Position numbers and translations under genes: made by a program. This document shows, one piece after another, positions 36,896 to 48,252 of a stretch of 64,000 bases of DNA. Where the stretch lies: NCBI GenBank assembly GCA_963709505.1, contig CAVPXC010000033.1, positions 62,001 through 126,000 of the forward strand, read 5' to 3'. The notes beneath the pieces are model-generated. The model was not told the DNA's origin. It did not search any database and was given only the letters and a program-made list of their open reading frames with translations. The stretch is from CAVPXC01 sp963709505 (GTDB lineage Bacteria > Chloroflexota > Anaerolineae > JAAEKA01). The first letter of the stretch is position 1. The number at the start of each line of letters is the position of its first letter.

Positions 36896-37006
36896 CTACC
36901 GGCTGCGACGCATGACCGTCTCGCGATCCGGATCATTCTCCGGAGGGCAGTCGAAGCACAGGCCAATCAACAAGAACAGTAGGATGAAGAAGATCAGGAG
37001 TTCCAT
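36896..37006 (-). CDS. 36-residue single-helix membrane protein
   Basis: ATG 37006 is preceded by AGGAGAAGTTAGCC, a strong ribosome-binding site. The product begins MELLIFFILLFLLIGLCFDC and ends in a charged tail PPENDPDRETVMRRSR. One TM helix, unknown function. Support rests on the ribosome-binding site and clean hydrophobic-charged layout. Confidence 0.55.
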   Translation of the reverse strand: MELLIFFILLFLLIGLCFDCPPENDPDRETVMRRSR

Positions 37007-37589
37007 GGCTAACTTCTCCTGGTAGCTTGTTCGAGAGGAGTTCGACCAGCCCTGGCTTGTGGAGAGCAGCCATGACGTGTGACGTCCGCCTCGGCTCACC
37101 CGACCACAGCCCGCACCAGCTCGACGGTCCTTTTGCAAAGAGCATGCTCACGAAGATGTTCAAACCCAGGATGTTGAAGCGCACCTCTCATCACTCAACT
37201 TGATCATAGCACTGACAGAGCCTGCCCGCATCAGGCATTTGGGGGAATCACCACCCGGTCGAGTGACCAGGTCTCGCATAAGAAGCGATGCCTCCCTCCG
37301 CCATTCGTTGTCCCACATTCGTTGTGATATTCTTCCGCCCCTACGCCATCCCCAACAAGATCCTGTAGTACAACTGCACCGAGCACGGCTGTCCCGACAG
37401 CATGCCCTGGGCGCGGAACAGCCGTGCCGTCAAGCGAACGATCACAACCAGATGCGTCCAATCTCAACGCAGCAGCGAGCACCGCTTGCCACGCCGGCAC
37501 GGCTGTAAATGGATCCTGCAACTAAATGAGGGCTGGCCTGGTCTAATGACTAGGGCGTGCCCGGTGCAACAGGCATCTCGATGGCGTTC
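37007..37589. other. Non-coding gap, no gene supported
   Basis: Only a GCACGGCTGT (37383) / ACAGCCGTGC (37418) inverted repeat stands out, with a third GCACGGCTGT near 37497. No codon structure or family match in any frame. Confidence 0.5.
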
Positions 37590-38540
37590 TCAGGCGGCTG
37601 GATGCTGATCGAACTCGTTGATATCGTACAGCTCTGACAGCTCCTCGAAAGCCACCTGCTCTTCGTCGCCCGAGGCGTACTTCAACGTGATCTCGTAAGC
37701 AAGCTGCTGGCGCAAGGGTACGGCGGGGAAGTTGCGCTCGTCGGCCACACAGATCTCGCCGGTGACCGTACCGGCCATTTCTGTGGGCATGAAGTCGGCG
37801 GGAAGCTCGGCGTCTGGCGTCGGCAGAGGCAACACGAATTTGCTGTCAACCGAATAGCGTTGGCAGCGCAGGCCGTTGATCTCGTCCTTGCCCAAAGGCG
37901 CCATCCCGCTCTCCATGTCCTCTAGAAGCTGCTCCAGCTCACCCCCGATGTCCTGACCGGTGTTGGCCTCCGATTCCTGGCCCTGTGACGGCGCCTTCAT
38001 CCAGTTGTCGCCGAACCGGATCCAAGACTCGTCGCCGATCATGATGGTCTCGATCTGTCCGGCACCCTCCGGATCGGACATGGTCATAGTCATATGCATG
38101 GCCTTCGGCTCGCGTACGAACTCGGTCTCGACCACCCGGTTGCCAAAAAGCAGTGCGGCGATGCCGGCGCCTGCTGCGTCATCTTCGTTTAGCCGCGTTG
38201 TCGTCGAGCGACTGCGGTAGCTGTCCAAAGTCTCGTCAGGGCGCGCAAACAGCCCTTTGAAACCCGGCGTTGCCGTGGGTTTCGGGGTCCGAGGTACGGA
38301 GGTGGGGGTGGCAGCGCGCGTTGGCTGCGTCGTGGCAGCCGGCTCCGGCGTTGCAGTCGGCGGCTTGGGCGGCTCCGGCATTGCAGTCGGCGGCGCTGAA
38401 GTTGGAGAAACAACCGCAAGCTCGGGGGCTAACGTCGCACCTCTCGTCGTTTCCTCGCTTGCTTCACGTGTCCCACAGGCTGCTGCCAATACGATGATCG
38501 CCAGCAGTACCAGCACAATCCAAATCCTATTGTTGCGCAT
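37590..38540 (-). CDS. LppX/LprAFG-like lipoprotein
   Basis: 316 residues. Lipobox LAAAC (Cys22), then a long P/T/A-rich linker (ATPEPAATTQPTRAATPT), then a beta-rich domain (VVETEFVREPKAMHMTMTMSDPEGAGQIETIMIGDESWIRFGDNW; CQRYSVDSKF; EICVADERNFPAV) like the lipid-binding LolA/LppX fold found in many Chloroflexota lipoproteins. AAGGAGG precedes the ATG. Surface lipoprotein; may carry lipids or polymers. Monocistronic. Confidence 0.75.
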   Translation of the reverse strand: MRNNRIWIVLVLLAIIVLAAACGTREASEETTRGATLAPELAVVSPTSAPPTAMPEPPKPPTATPEPAATTQPTRAATPTSVPRTPKPTATPGFKGLFARPDETLDSYRSRSTTTRLNEDDAAGAGIAALLFGNRVVETEFVREPKAMHMTMTMSDPEGAGQIETIMIGDESWIRFGDNWMKAPSQGQESEANTGQDIGGELEQLLEDMESGMAPLGKDEINGLRCQRYSVDSKFVLPLPTPDAELPADFMPTEMAGTVTGEICVADERNFPAVPLRQQLAYEITLKYASGDEEQVAFEELSELYDINEFDQHPAA

Positions 38541-38659
38541 GTTGGCATACCTCCTTGAGAATGAACACTACCGAGCGCCAGCGTTCCCACCCTCTGGCGC
38601 TCACGTTTACCCCCTTTTGTTCATTATAGCACAAGTTGGCATCCTTGCACGAACGGCAA

Positions 38660-38770
38660 AAAGGGGCAGGCGGCAGGTGGCAGGTTGCAGGCGGCGGTTC
38701 CAGATCGGTTATCTGCCACTTGCCACTTACCACCTGCAACCTGCTACTTGCCACCTGCCACCTCCCACCC
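38660..38770. repeat. Quasi-palindrome of GGCAGGTGGCAGGTTGCAGG words
   Basis: The 5' arm (38664-38700) repeats GGCAGG/TGGCAG words, and the 3' arm (38714-38770) the complementary TGCCACTTGCCAC words. It lies between the lipoprotein start and the pheT stop. Confidence 0.9.
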
Positions 38771-38778
38771 GCAACCGC

Positions 38779-41533
38779 CTACGCCCGCAGCTCCACAGCC
38801 AAAGTTTGGCTGAGTTGCGCGACGATGCGCTTGCGCACCTTCTCGACATCGGCGTCCTTCAGAGTCTTGTCCTCTGCCTGGAAGGTCAGCGCATAGGCCA
38901 GGCTCTTCTTGCCTGCGGCCACCTGTTTGCCGCGATAGACGTCGAACAGCCGCACATCTTTCAGCAAGCTGCCGCCGGCTTGGCGGATCGCCTGCTCGAC
39001 CTGCTCGGCGGTCACGCTTTCGTCCACCACCAGCGCCAGGTCTTCCTTGACAGCCGGGAAGCTGGAGATGGGCTGCATCTTGGCCTTACGGCTGACGGCG
39101 GCCACAAACGGCGCCAGCTGGAGCTCGGCGACGACCACCCGCTGCTCCGGCAGGTCAAAGGCCCGACGCACGGCGGGATGGACCTCGCCCAGAATGCCAG
39201 CAGCCTTACCGTTGATCAGCAGCCGCGCCGCGCGTGGGCCGAACAACGGATGCAGGTACGGCTCGAAGCGCGCAACAGCGAGCAGACCCAAATGATCCAG
39301 CAACGTCTCGACGATGCCCTTCAGATCGAGGAAGTCCATCGGTTCCGGCACCCGGTTGAGCCAGGCGCCGGCGTCGCGCGCGCCGGCGAGGCCGATGGCG
39401 ATGTGTTCCGGCTCGGCCGGCAGCGATTCGCCGGGCAGCGGCCAGAACACCTTGCCGATTTCGAACAGCGCAATACGCTCCACCGTGCGCACGTTGGCGG
39501 CGATCGCCGCCAACGTGTTGCCGAGCAATGTCGAGCGCAGCCGGTCGGCCGTGGGCGCCAACGGGTTCTCCAAACGCACCAGCACTTCCGGATCCAGAAT
39601 GGCCGGCAGCGACGCTTGATCGACGCTCCGCTGTGACGGCGACGGCATCGCGTCGTAGCTCGGCTCGCCTTGCGCAGCCAGCAGCTTGCGGTTTGTGTCC
39701 GGCCCGATCAGCGAGTAGCTGATCGTGTCCTGCAATCCCGCACCCATCAGGATGTCGCGCACCCGCTCCTTGCCCTCCATGGGCCAGTTGCGCCACTGCG
39801 ATGGCAGCGCGTCGTCCATCAGCGTCGTCGGGATGCGGTCATAGCCAATGATGCGCACGATCTCCTCGACAAGATCGGCAGGGATGGTCGCGTCCAATCG
39901 GAACCAGGGCGCAGTGACGCGCAATGTGTCGACTGGGTCGCCGAGCGGCTCGACGGCGAATTCCAGCCGGTGCAGAATGTCACCGATCTGGCTCGCGGGC
40001 ACATCCATGCCCAGGAGCCGCCTGACGTCGGTCAGCCGGAGGTCGATCACGGCACTGCGCTGCTCGGTCGGATAGCAGTCCTCGATGCCCTCGACCACCT
40101 CGCCGGCAGCCAACGTGGCCATCATGCTGGCGCAGCGGACCGCAACCGGTACCGGCATCTCAGGCGAGATCCCCTTGCTGAAACGGGCCGTGGCCTCGCT
40201 CGGCAAGCGCAGCGCTTGCGACGTGCGCCGGTTGTTGATGTAATCGAAGCTGGCCGCCTCGAGCAGGATGTTCCGGCTGTGATCGTTGACCTCTGTCTCG
40301 GCGCCGCCCATGACGCCGCCCACAGCAATACTGCCCAGCCTGTCGGTGATCATCAGCATGTCGGCAGTAAGCTGCCGCTCGACGCCGTCCAACGTCGTCA
40401 TCTTCTCGCCCGGCAAAGCCCGCCGCATGATGATCGTCGGAATGACCGGAAGAGGGTCAGAGGTCAGAAGGTCTGAGGTCGGTTCCTCACTCATCACTCC
40501 TCGCCCCTCACTCATCACTCCTCGTCCCTCACTCATCGTTCCTCGCTCCTCGTTCATCGCTCTCTTCGCCCGCTCCACCAGCAGATCATAGTCAAACGCA
40601 TGCGTCGGCTGCCCCCACTCCAACATCACGTAGTTGGTGGCGTCCACGATGTTGTTGATCGGCCGCACGCCGGCCTTGCGCAGCCGGTCTTTGATCCAGC
40701 CGGGGGAGGGTTCGATCTCCACGTTCCTGATCAGTGTGGCCGTGTATCGATAGCACAGATCAGGATCACGGATCTCGATATTGACAAAGCGCTCAGCCCG
40801 GCGGCTGCGGCTGCGGCATGTCCTCAGGGCGCACGATGCCGGCCAACGCGGCCAGCTCAGGCTGGCTCCGCTTGAGCGAACGCTCGTAGAGCGCCGCCAC
40901 CTCGCGCGCCACGCCGATGACGTTTAGGTCCCGCGCCAGGTTGGGCGTCAGGTCCATCTCCAGCACCGCGTCGCCCATGTAGTCGGCCAAAGGCATGCCG
41001 ACCGGTGCGTTGACAGGCAAAAGGATAATGCCCTCGTGCTCGCCGCTGATGCCCAGCTCCTTTTCCGAGCAGGCCATACCCTCGGACTGAATACCGCGAA
41101 TCTTGTTGGGCTTGAGCACCATCGTCTTATAGCCGTCGGCGTAAGGGTCCACCAGCCGCGCGCCGATGGTAGCGAAGGCGATCTTGAGCATGCTATCGCC
41201 CGGCTTCAAGTTAGGCGCACCGGTGATGATCGTCATCGGCTTGTCGCCGCCGTACTCGATCGTTGCCAACAGCAGCCGGTCGGCGTTCGGATGGCGCTCG
41301 GTGCGGATGATCTCGCCGACGAAGATCTTGTCCCGCTCCCAACCCAATCCATCGTCCTCATCCATTGCCTCGACGGGCAGATGGTACCGCGCCGACGGGT
41401 TTAGCCCCATCCAGCGAATGTGCTCTACCTCCAGCCCGGCCAGCGTCAACCGCTCGGCCAGCTCGATCGGGTCGAGGTCGGATACTTCTACGAAATCGTT
41501 TAACCACGATAGGGGGATTTTTATGACTGTCAT
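38779..41533 (-). CDS. pheT: Phenylalanyl-tRNA synthetase beta subunit (one apparent frameshift)
   Basis: Starts MTVIKIPLSWLNDFVEV, with the tRNA-binding domain (IFVGEIIRTERHPNADRLLLATIEYGG; KIRGIQSEGMACSEKELGI), B3/B4 core (RPINNIVDATNYVMLEWGQPTHAFDYD; SFDYINNRRTSQALRLPSEATARF), B5 domain and the C-terminal anticodon-binding domain (SFPAVKEDLALVVDESV). One base must be removed near 40797. A stretch of about 45 residues (NEERGTMSEGRG... to SDPLPVIP) between HAFDYDLL and IIMRRALPGEK is encoded by word repeats and has no counterpart in ordinary PheT. Forms the (alpha-beta)2 enzyme with PheS. Confidence 0.95.
40446..40560. repeat. In-frame word-repeat insertion in pheT
   Basis: Runs of ACTCATCACTCCTCG words (three near-copies) next to GGTCAGAGGTCAGAAGGTC. 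The first word class is the same as in the T-box element (43037-43128) and at 45735-45760. The reading frame is kept and no stop is introduced. Confidence 0.88.
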
Positions 41534-41562
41534 TGTTGCCTCGAATTCTGAAGTGCCAGGCG

Positions 41563-41730
41563 CCAGAGTGTCGGGTGTCGGGTGTCGGAGTGTCGGAGTG
41601 TCGGAGTGTCAAGTGTCAGAGTGTCAAGTGTCAAGTGTCGAGGAGCTACGAGAATATCTCAATTTACAAACGACGACACTCTGACACTTGACACTCTGAC
41701 ACTCTGACACTCTGACACTCTGACACCCGC
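41563..41730. repeat. Quasi-palindrome of GGAGTGTCAAGTGTC words
   Basis: The 5' arm (41563-41645) has about ten GAGTGTC/GGGTGTC units; the 3' arm (41675-41730) is their complement (ACACTCTGACACTTGACACTC). It occupies the pheS-pheT gap, ending one base from the pheS stop. Confidence 0.95.
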
Positions 41731-41731
41731 C

Positions 41732-42760
41732 TCATCCGAACTGCTCCAAGAACCGCAAATCATTCCCAAAGAAGTACCGGATGTCCGTGATGCCGTGTTT
41801 GAGCATGGTGATGCGCTCGGGACCCATGCCGAAAGCGAAGCCGGACCACTCGGCGGGGTCGTAGCCGCCGTTGCGGAGGACGACCGGATGCACCATGCCG
41901 GCGCCCATGATCTCGAGCCAGCCGGTGTATTTGCACACGCCACAGCCCCTGCCGTCGCACAGGATGCAGTTGACGTCGGCCTCGACGCTGGGCTCGGTGA
42001 AGGGGAAGTGCGAGCAACGGAAGCGGAGCTTGCGACCCGCGCCGTAGAGCTGGTTGGCAAACTCGACGATCACGCCCTTGAGATCGGCCATGGTGATGTT
42101 CCGGCCGATGGCGAGGCCTTCGACCTGGTGAAACATCATCTCAGCCCGGGCGGTCACCTGTTCCTTGCGATGGCAGATCCCCGGCAAGATCACACGAATG
42201 GGCTTATCGGGTCCCAGCGTCCGCATGGCGTGAATCTGGCCGGGGCTGGTATGCGTACGCAGCAGCACATCGGGATTGGTGGTGTATAAGCTGTCCTGCA
42301 TCTCGCGAGCCGGGTGGCCGGGCGGGAAGTTGAGCAGTTGGAAGTTGTACTCGTCAGTCTCGACGTCCCGGCTGGCAAACACCTGGAAGCCCATGGTGGC
42401 GAAGATCTCATAGATCTCGCGCAGAGTGTGGTTGCTGGGGTGCAAGCGACCGAGCTGCGGCCGGCGGCCGGGCAAGGTGACGTCCACGCCTTCGGCAGCC
42501 ATTTCGGCGGCCAGGCTCGCCTGGGCCACGGCTTGTTGATGCTCTTCAAACGCCGTCGTGAGCTCCTGTTTGAGCGCGTTAGCGGCCTGACCAAAGGCCG
42601 GCCGCTCGTCGGCCGGCAGATCGGGAATGCCCCGCAGCAGCTCCAGCACCGCGCCCTTGCGGCCCAGATACTGGATACGCCACGCCTCCAGCGTATCGCC
42701 ATCGCCGGCTTCAGCCAGATCATGGAGTGCTTGATCTCGAAGTGTCTGTAAGTCTTGCAT
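41732..42760 (-). CDS. pheS: Phenylalanyl-tRNA synthetase alpha subunit
   Basis: 342 residues from ATG 42760, the second of two adjacent ATGs, 7 bases after GGAGG. An N-terminal coiled coil is followed by the class II catalytic core: motif 1 HTLREIYEIFATMGFQV, motif 2 GICHRKEQVTARAEMMFHQVEGL, FTEPSVEADV, and motif 3 GFAFGMGPERITMLKHGI. A CxxC pair in CILCDGRGCGVCK may bind zinc. Controlled by the Phe T-box upstream; first gene of pheST. Confidence 0.97.
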   Translation of the reverse strand: MQDLQTLRDQALHDLAEAGDGDTLEAWRIQYLGRKGAVLELLRGIPDLPADERPAFGQAANALKQELTTAFEEHQQAVAQASLAAEMAAEGVDVTLPGRRPQLGRLHPSNHTLREIYEIFATMGFQVFASRDVETDEYNFQLLNFPPGHPAREMQDSLYTTNPDVLLRTHTSPGQIHAMRTLGPDKPIRVILPGICHRKEQVTARAEMMFHQVEGLAIGRNITMADLKGVIVEFANQLYGAGRKLRFRCSHFPFTEPSVEADVNCILCDGRGCGVCKYTGWLEIMGAGMVHPVVLRNGGYDPAEWSGFAFGMGPERITMLKHGITDIRYFFGNDLRFLEQFG

Positions 42761-42776
42761 CATCACGCCTCCGGAA

Positions 42777-42872
42777 GAATTGTCAATGGTGAATTGTGAA
42801 TTGCCAATTGTCAATGGCGGATCCGGATTCCGAAATCAACCATTGACAATTCACAATTCACAATTGGCAATT
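42777..42872. repeat. Quasi-palindrome of GAATTGTCAATGG words
   Basis: The 5' arm (42777-42821) and 3' arm (42839-42872) consist of AATTGTCAATGGTGAATTGTG words. It sits between the T-box terminator and the pheS ribosome-binding site. Confidence 0.93.
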
Positions 42873-43245
42873 AAAAAGGGCCACATCTCGCCAGGGACGA
42901 GATGTGGCCATCACAGTTCGCGGTACCACCCTGTTTCCTCGCAGCACGCAGGCCACGAGGCACTCTATCCGACACGGCCTCATCGGCCAGAATCGGTCGC
43001 CCAGATAACGGCGGGCCGCCGGAGCGGACTACTGTCAGTGATGAGTGAGGAGCGATGAATGATGAGTGAAGAGTACTTCGATGTCTCCGCCAACTCATCA
43101 CTCCGCATTCATCATTCAGCACTCTTCCCTGATTTCACCCGTCGGCTCAGGAGCGAACTTCGGCGGGCTTCGGCTCGGCCGGGCTTGCAGCGATCTTCGT
43201 GGACCGCCCGACCTCTCTGGTAGCTTCCCTTCGCCTACTTTTCTC
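42873..43245 (-). promoter_or_regulatory. T-box riboswitch (tRNA-Phe) of pheST
   Basis: On the minus strand: GGAAGCTACCAGAGAG and an AGTA box at the 5' side (about 43200-43240), specifier codon UUC in GAAGTTCGC (43155-43157), the T-box sequence AGGGTGGTACCGCG (42919-42932) and a terminator stem GGCCACATCTCG...CGAGATGTGGCC followed by a T-run (42873-42909). Uncharged tRNA-Phe should stabilise the antiterminator. The stretch between Stem I and the T-box contains a word-repeat hairpin. Confidence 0.92.
43037..43128. repeat. Quasi-palindrome of GATGAGTGAGGAGCGATGA words inside the T-box leader
   Basis: The 5' arm (43037-43073) and 3' arm (43094-43128, ACTCATCACTCCGCATTCATC) pair. It replaces or lengthens the leader between Stem I and the antiterminator. 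Confidence 0.9.
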
Positions 43246-43477
43246 CGTCACAGCCTTTGTCAGGTATGTTCAATTGTGGGCAGATTATGCCGCAGCAAGA
43301 TTGTTTTGTCAACTCGGCTATCGTCGTCAGTGTTCCTGCCTCCCGGCAGTATGGGCAATCCCTTGCAAGTACTCACGCTCGTCGATGGCACTATCGGTAT
43401 CAATAATGCAGGGAAAGGGCATCGCTGCTCAATTCTTCCTCTCTGCGCCTCTGTGTGAGCTATTGTCAAACAGCTTC

Positions 43478-44121
43478 TCAGGAATCGCAGACGCTATTGA
43501 CGAAACTGGCAAAGGACGCCGGCGGCGGGCATTCGACGTCGACGCGTTCGCCCGATGGCAAGGGCAACGAGATCGCCTGGGCATGAAGCATCAGCCGAGG
43601 GTAGCCCGCCTGCATCGTCCGATCGCCATAGCGGTTGTCGCCGACAATGGGGTGGCCCGTACTGTAGAGGTGGACTCGGAGCTGGTGACGCCGGCCGGTC
43701 AAAGGATGGAGGGAAAGTAACGTGTACGGATCGCAGCGCCGAATCACCACGTACGCCGTGACACTCGGCTTACCTCGCTGCCTGTCCACACCCATACGGC
43801 CGGAGCCAAACTCTCGCAAAGGCAGGTCGATGACGCCCTCGTCGGGCTCGATCACCCCATGGACCAGGGCCAGATAGGTTTTATGAACCTGGCGCGCGCT
43901 GAACTGGGCGTTGAGATAGCGATGCATAGCTGGCGTTTTGGCAAACAGGATCACGCCACTTACCTCCTTGTCGAGGCGGTGCACGATGTAAAGCTTGGCG
44001 TCCCGCTCGAGTTCGAGTTGAGCCAGCAGCGACTCCTTGTCCCGGTCACTCTCCGGGATCGAGGCCAGGCCCTCGGGCTTATTGGCTGCCAAAAAATCAC
44101 TATCTTCGAAGAGGATGACCG

Positions 44122-44125
<4 letters not shown>
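43478..44125 (-). CDS. RluA-family pseudouridine synthase
   Basis: 215 residues. Catalytic motif HRLDKEVSGVILFAKT (Asp), then KTYLALVHG and HPLTGRRHQLRVHLYSTGHPIVGDNRYG, the RluA core. No S4 domain. It converts uridine to pseudouridine in rRNA or tRNA; the target is unknown. Translationally coupled to radA (start overlaps its stop). Confidence 0.93.
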
Positions 44126-45550
<1,425 letters not shown>

Positions 45551-45670
45551 GCTTGCTCCACCACCTATTCAAAAAAACGCTCGCACCAACGCTCAAAGGC
45601 CGTCAAGAGACGTCGAAAGAGCAATTAGAACAATTGTACTTACGAATCCACAGGCGTCAAGCCAAAAAGA

Positions 45671-45695
45671 GACCGGGCGTGAATTGCGCCCGGTC
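45671..45695 (-). terminator. Terminator downstream of the 16-heme cytochrome gene
   Basis: GACCGGGCG / CGCCCGGTC arms followed, on the minus strand, by TCTCTTTTTGG. Confidence 0.8.
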
Positions 45696-45734
45696 TGTTC
45701 TACACGTTCATATTCCTTGCAAGGCGTCAGCACT

Positions 45735-45760
45735 CATCGCTCATCATTCATCGCTCCCCG
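45735..45760. repeat. Single-arm ACTCATCGCTCATCATTCATC word array
   Basis: Same word class as the T-box and pheT elements, without a reverse arm. It spans the stop codon of the 16-heme cytochrome gene, whose last residues S-D-E derive from it. Confidence 0.8.
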
Positions 45761-48024
45761 GCTGATGACAAGTCACACATTGCGCATTCGTAAACAATTC
45801 GTGGCTCGCCGGGAAAGGCTTGATGCTGCCGGTGGCGTGGCAGGTGCGGCACTGGTTCTCCCGACCCTCGATCGGGTGCGGGATATCCGGCGGCTCATCG
45901 CCGACGGCTTGTGTCGGCGCGACCGTTGGCTCCCCCGCTGCCTGGGTCGGGGCGCTTGTGGATTGCGGCGCTGCCGCTGCAGGCTGATGGCACGTCTGAC
46001 ATGTGTCGTTGGTGCGGCCATCGTGATCCGCCGGCACCGGCTTGAGGCCGCCCTGACCGTGGCAGGCCAGACAGGCCTCCCGGCCGGTCAGCTCGTGCGG
46101 GATGGCCGGCGGGCCGCCTGCGCCAGTGCCCGGAGTCGGCGCGGTGGTCGGGGCTCTCGTTGCCACAGCGGTTGGCGAAGACCTTGCTGTAGGAGATGGC
46201 GTCGTTGGCGTCTTGGTGGCTGCCGGTGCGGCTTGTCCCGGCTTGTGACACATCTGGCACTGGTCGCTGGTACGGCCGGCGTGATCGGCCGGGAACGGCT
46301 TGATACCGCTCTCTCCGTGACACATCACACAGTCGTCGCGTCCTTGCAGCGTGTGCGGAATCGCCGGCGATCCGCCCGCAGCAGCCGGTTGGGTCGGCTG
46401 AGCCGTGGCATTGGACTTCTGGCGTTGAACTGGCGCCAGCAGGGGTCGGCTGGTCCATCAGGGTCGCCTGGTGGCACTGCGTGCACATGGTGATGTCGAA
46501 GCTGGCATGGCTCTCCGGCGCCGGAATCACGCCTTCGGGCCCATGGCAGTTGAGACAGTTTGTGTCAGCGGCGATCGGATGCGGCACGGGGTTCGGCTGA
46601 CCGGTGCCCGGCTCCCTGGGAGGAGCGACCAGGGAGCTGATCGCTGGCGCATCCAGCCCCGCATACGTCCACTTCGTGCCATGACAGGCGCTGTTGGAGC
46701 AGAAGCTGGTGTTGGAGGTGCCGCCCGGATCGCCGGTCGTGTGGCATTCGGCGCACGTGCTATCGAACTGGTAGCGATGCTCAGCTAGCCAGGTCGTGCT
46801 GTGATGCGTCTCCGGCTCGTTTCCAGGAGGCACCGAGTTGATCACCGGCATGGGCTGGCCGGGCAGGGCAACCTCAGGGATGGCGTGGCAGATGTTGCAC
46901 TCCAGACGGATAGCCTCGTTGTCAGCGCTGAGGTGCTTGCCGTCGTGGCAGCGGAAGCAGCCGGGGAAGTCCTTGTGTCCGATATTGTCGGTATGCGATT
47001 GCCAGTCGACGTTCATGAACGGGAAGGCCGACTGGTCAAAGATCGCCTGCAAGCCAGCAACCGCCTTCTCCACGTCAGCCTGGCGGCTGTTGTACACGTC
47101 GGGGTAGGTGTTCTTGTAGAAATCGGTCACACCAGCGATGGCCTGAGCCGCCTCTTCTTCGGTCGCGTACGTGCGCTCCAGAACTTCCGTACCCTGCGCT
47201 TTGATTGCGGGCAGGTCAGCCGGTATCGTGCCGGCGGCAAGCGCCTCGTCGAGGGCTGTGCTTGGCCTTTGGAAGTCGTGGCTCGCCCGGTTGTGGCAGT
47301 CAATGCAATCCATCTTGCGCTTTTCGGCGTTAGCGATGTCAGTGGCCGTCAGGGTGCTATCGGTGGAGATGTACTCGGTGACCGTGCCGCTATACTCCGC
47401 TTGCACCCAGGGGATATCCTGGCGCTTCTCGTCGGTGGCAATATAGTAGACGGGGTTGGCGATGTGCCAGTGGATGCCACGGCCAAGACCAGCGGTTTCC
47501 GTGCCGCCGCCGGTTTTCATCAACAGCGCAGTGCTGGTCAAGCTGTTTTCTTCGTCCATCCCAAACTCAGACTTCACAGCCAACCGGTCCTCGTAAAACT
47601 TCTCCGGCCAGTGGCATTGCTCGCAGACCACTTCTACCGGCCGCAAGCTGGTGATGGGTGAGGGGATCGGTCGCTCGTAACTGTTGGTAGGGTAGACCCA
47701 GAGATAGCGGATATTGGCCAACTTGGCCTGGAAGGCTGCCAGTGCGCCTGGGCCGATGTGACAGGTGCCGCAATCGACGCGCGCATGGGGTGAGTTGGCG
47801 TAGGCGGTGTGCTCGGGCGCCATCACGTGACACGCCGAACAGAAGGCTGCGGACTCGCTGTAATGGAGAAGCTCGACTGATCCAACGAAGAATATGAAGG
47901 CAACCACGAGGATTGCCAGGACGCCCATCACCCAAAGCCAAAGACGTCGGCGCCGTTTGGGCGGCGCGACCTCCTCTGGCGGGGGTGTTTCTTGGCTTGA
48001 TTGGGGTGTGATCTGGTCCGTCAT
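45744..48024 (-). CDS. NapC-type 16-heme c-type cytochrome (one apparent frameshift)
   Basis: About 759 residues. A cytoplasmic N-terminus and one TM helix (LWVMGVLAILVVAFIFFVGSVELL) are followed by the NapC/NirT-like start CSACHVMAPEHTAYANSPHARVDCGTCH. Fifteen CxxCH motifs and one CX4CH (CSNSACH) are present. The C-terminal third is four similar diheme units of the form CxxCHG-x-GxxPxPxxH...CxxCH separated by P/T/A-rich linkers. One base must be removed near 46428. A membrane-anchored quinol-to-periplasm electron carrier; neighbours encode 10- and 8-heme cytochromes and an NrfD complex. Confidence 0.9.
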
Positions 48025-48190
48025 AGATCTATCGGTCCTTTGCGAACGGTGAGGGACAACAAAACGGGGTTACCGTCGAGGTCTTGTAAGTAAACCGAAT
48101 TATAGCCGCAAATGAATTTATGCACAAGCCTTGATTGCCATGGAGGATTCTGCAATCCAAGCTATCGCCCATCTCGAGTGTACAACGAAC

Positions 48191-48215
48191 AAGCCGGGCA
48201 GCGGGTGCCCGGCTT
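48191..48215 (-). terminator. Terminator of the decaheme gene
   Basis: AAGCCGGGCA / TGCCCGGCTT stem with a 5-base loop, 38 bases beyond the stop. Confidence 0.75.
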
Positions 48216-48252
48216 GTCGTGCTAACGAGGGACTATGGTCTCGTGGCAGGCA

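Noticed and set aside
42901..43245. Small genes in the region upstream of pheS
   Set aside because: The sequence is explained by the T-box riboswitch and the repeat hairpin; frames there have no ribosome-binding site or family match.
45552..45740. 70-codon plus-strand frame between radA and the cytochrome gene
   Set aside because: It spans a terminator hairpin and a word-repeat array and has no recognisable domain.
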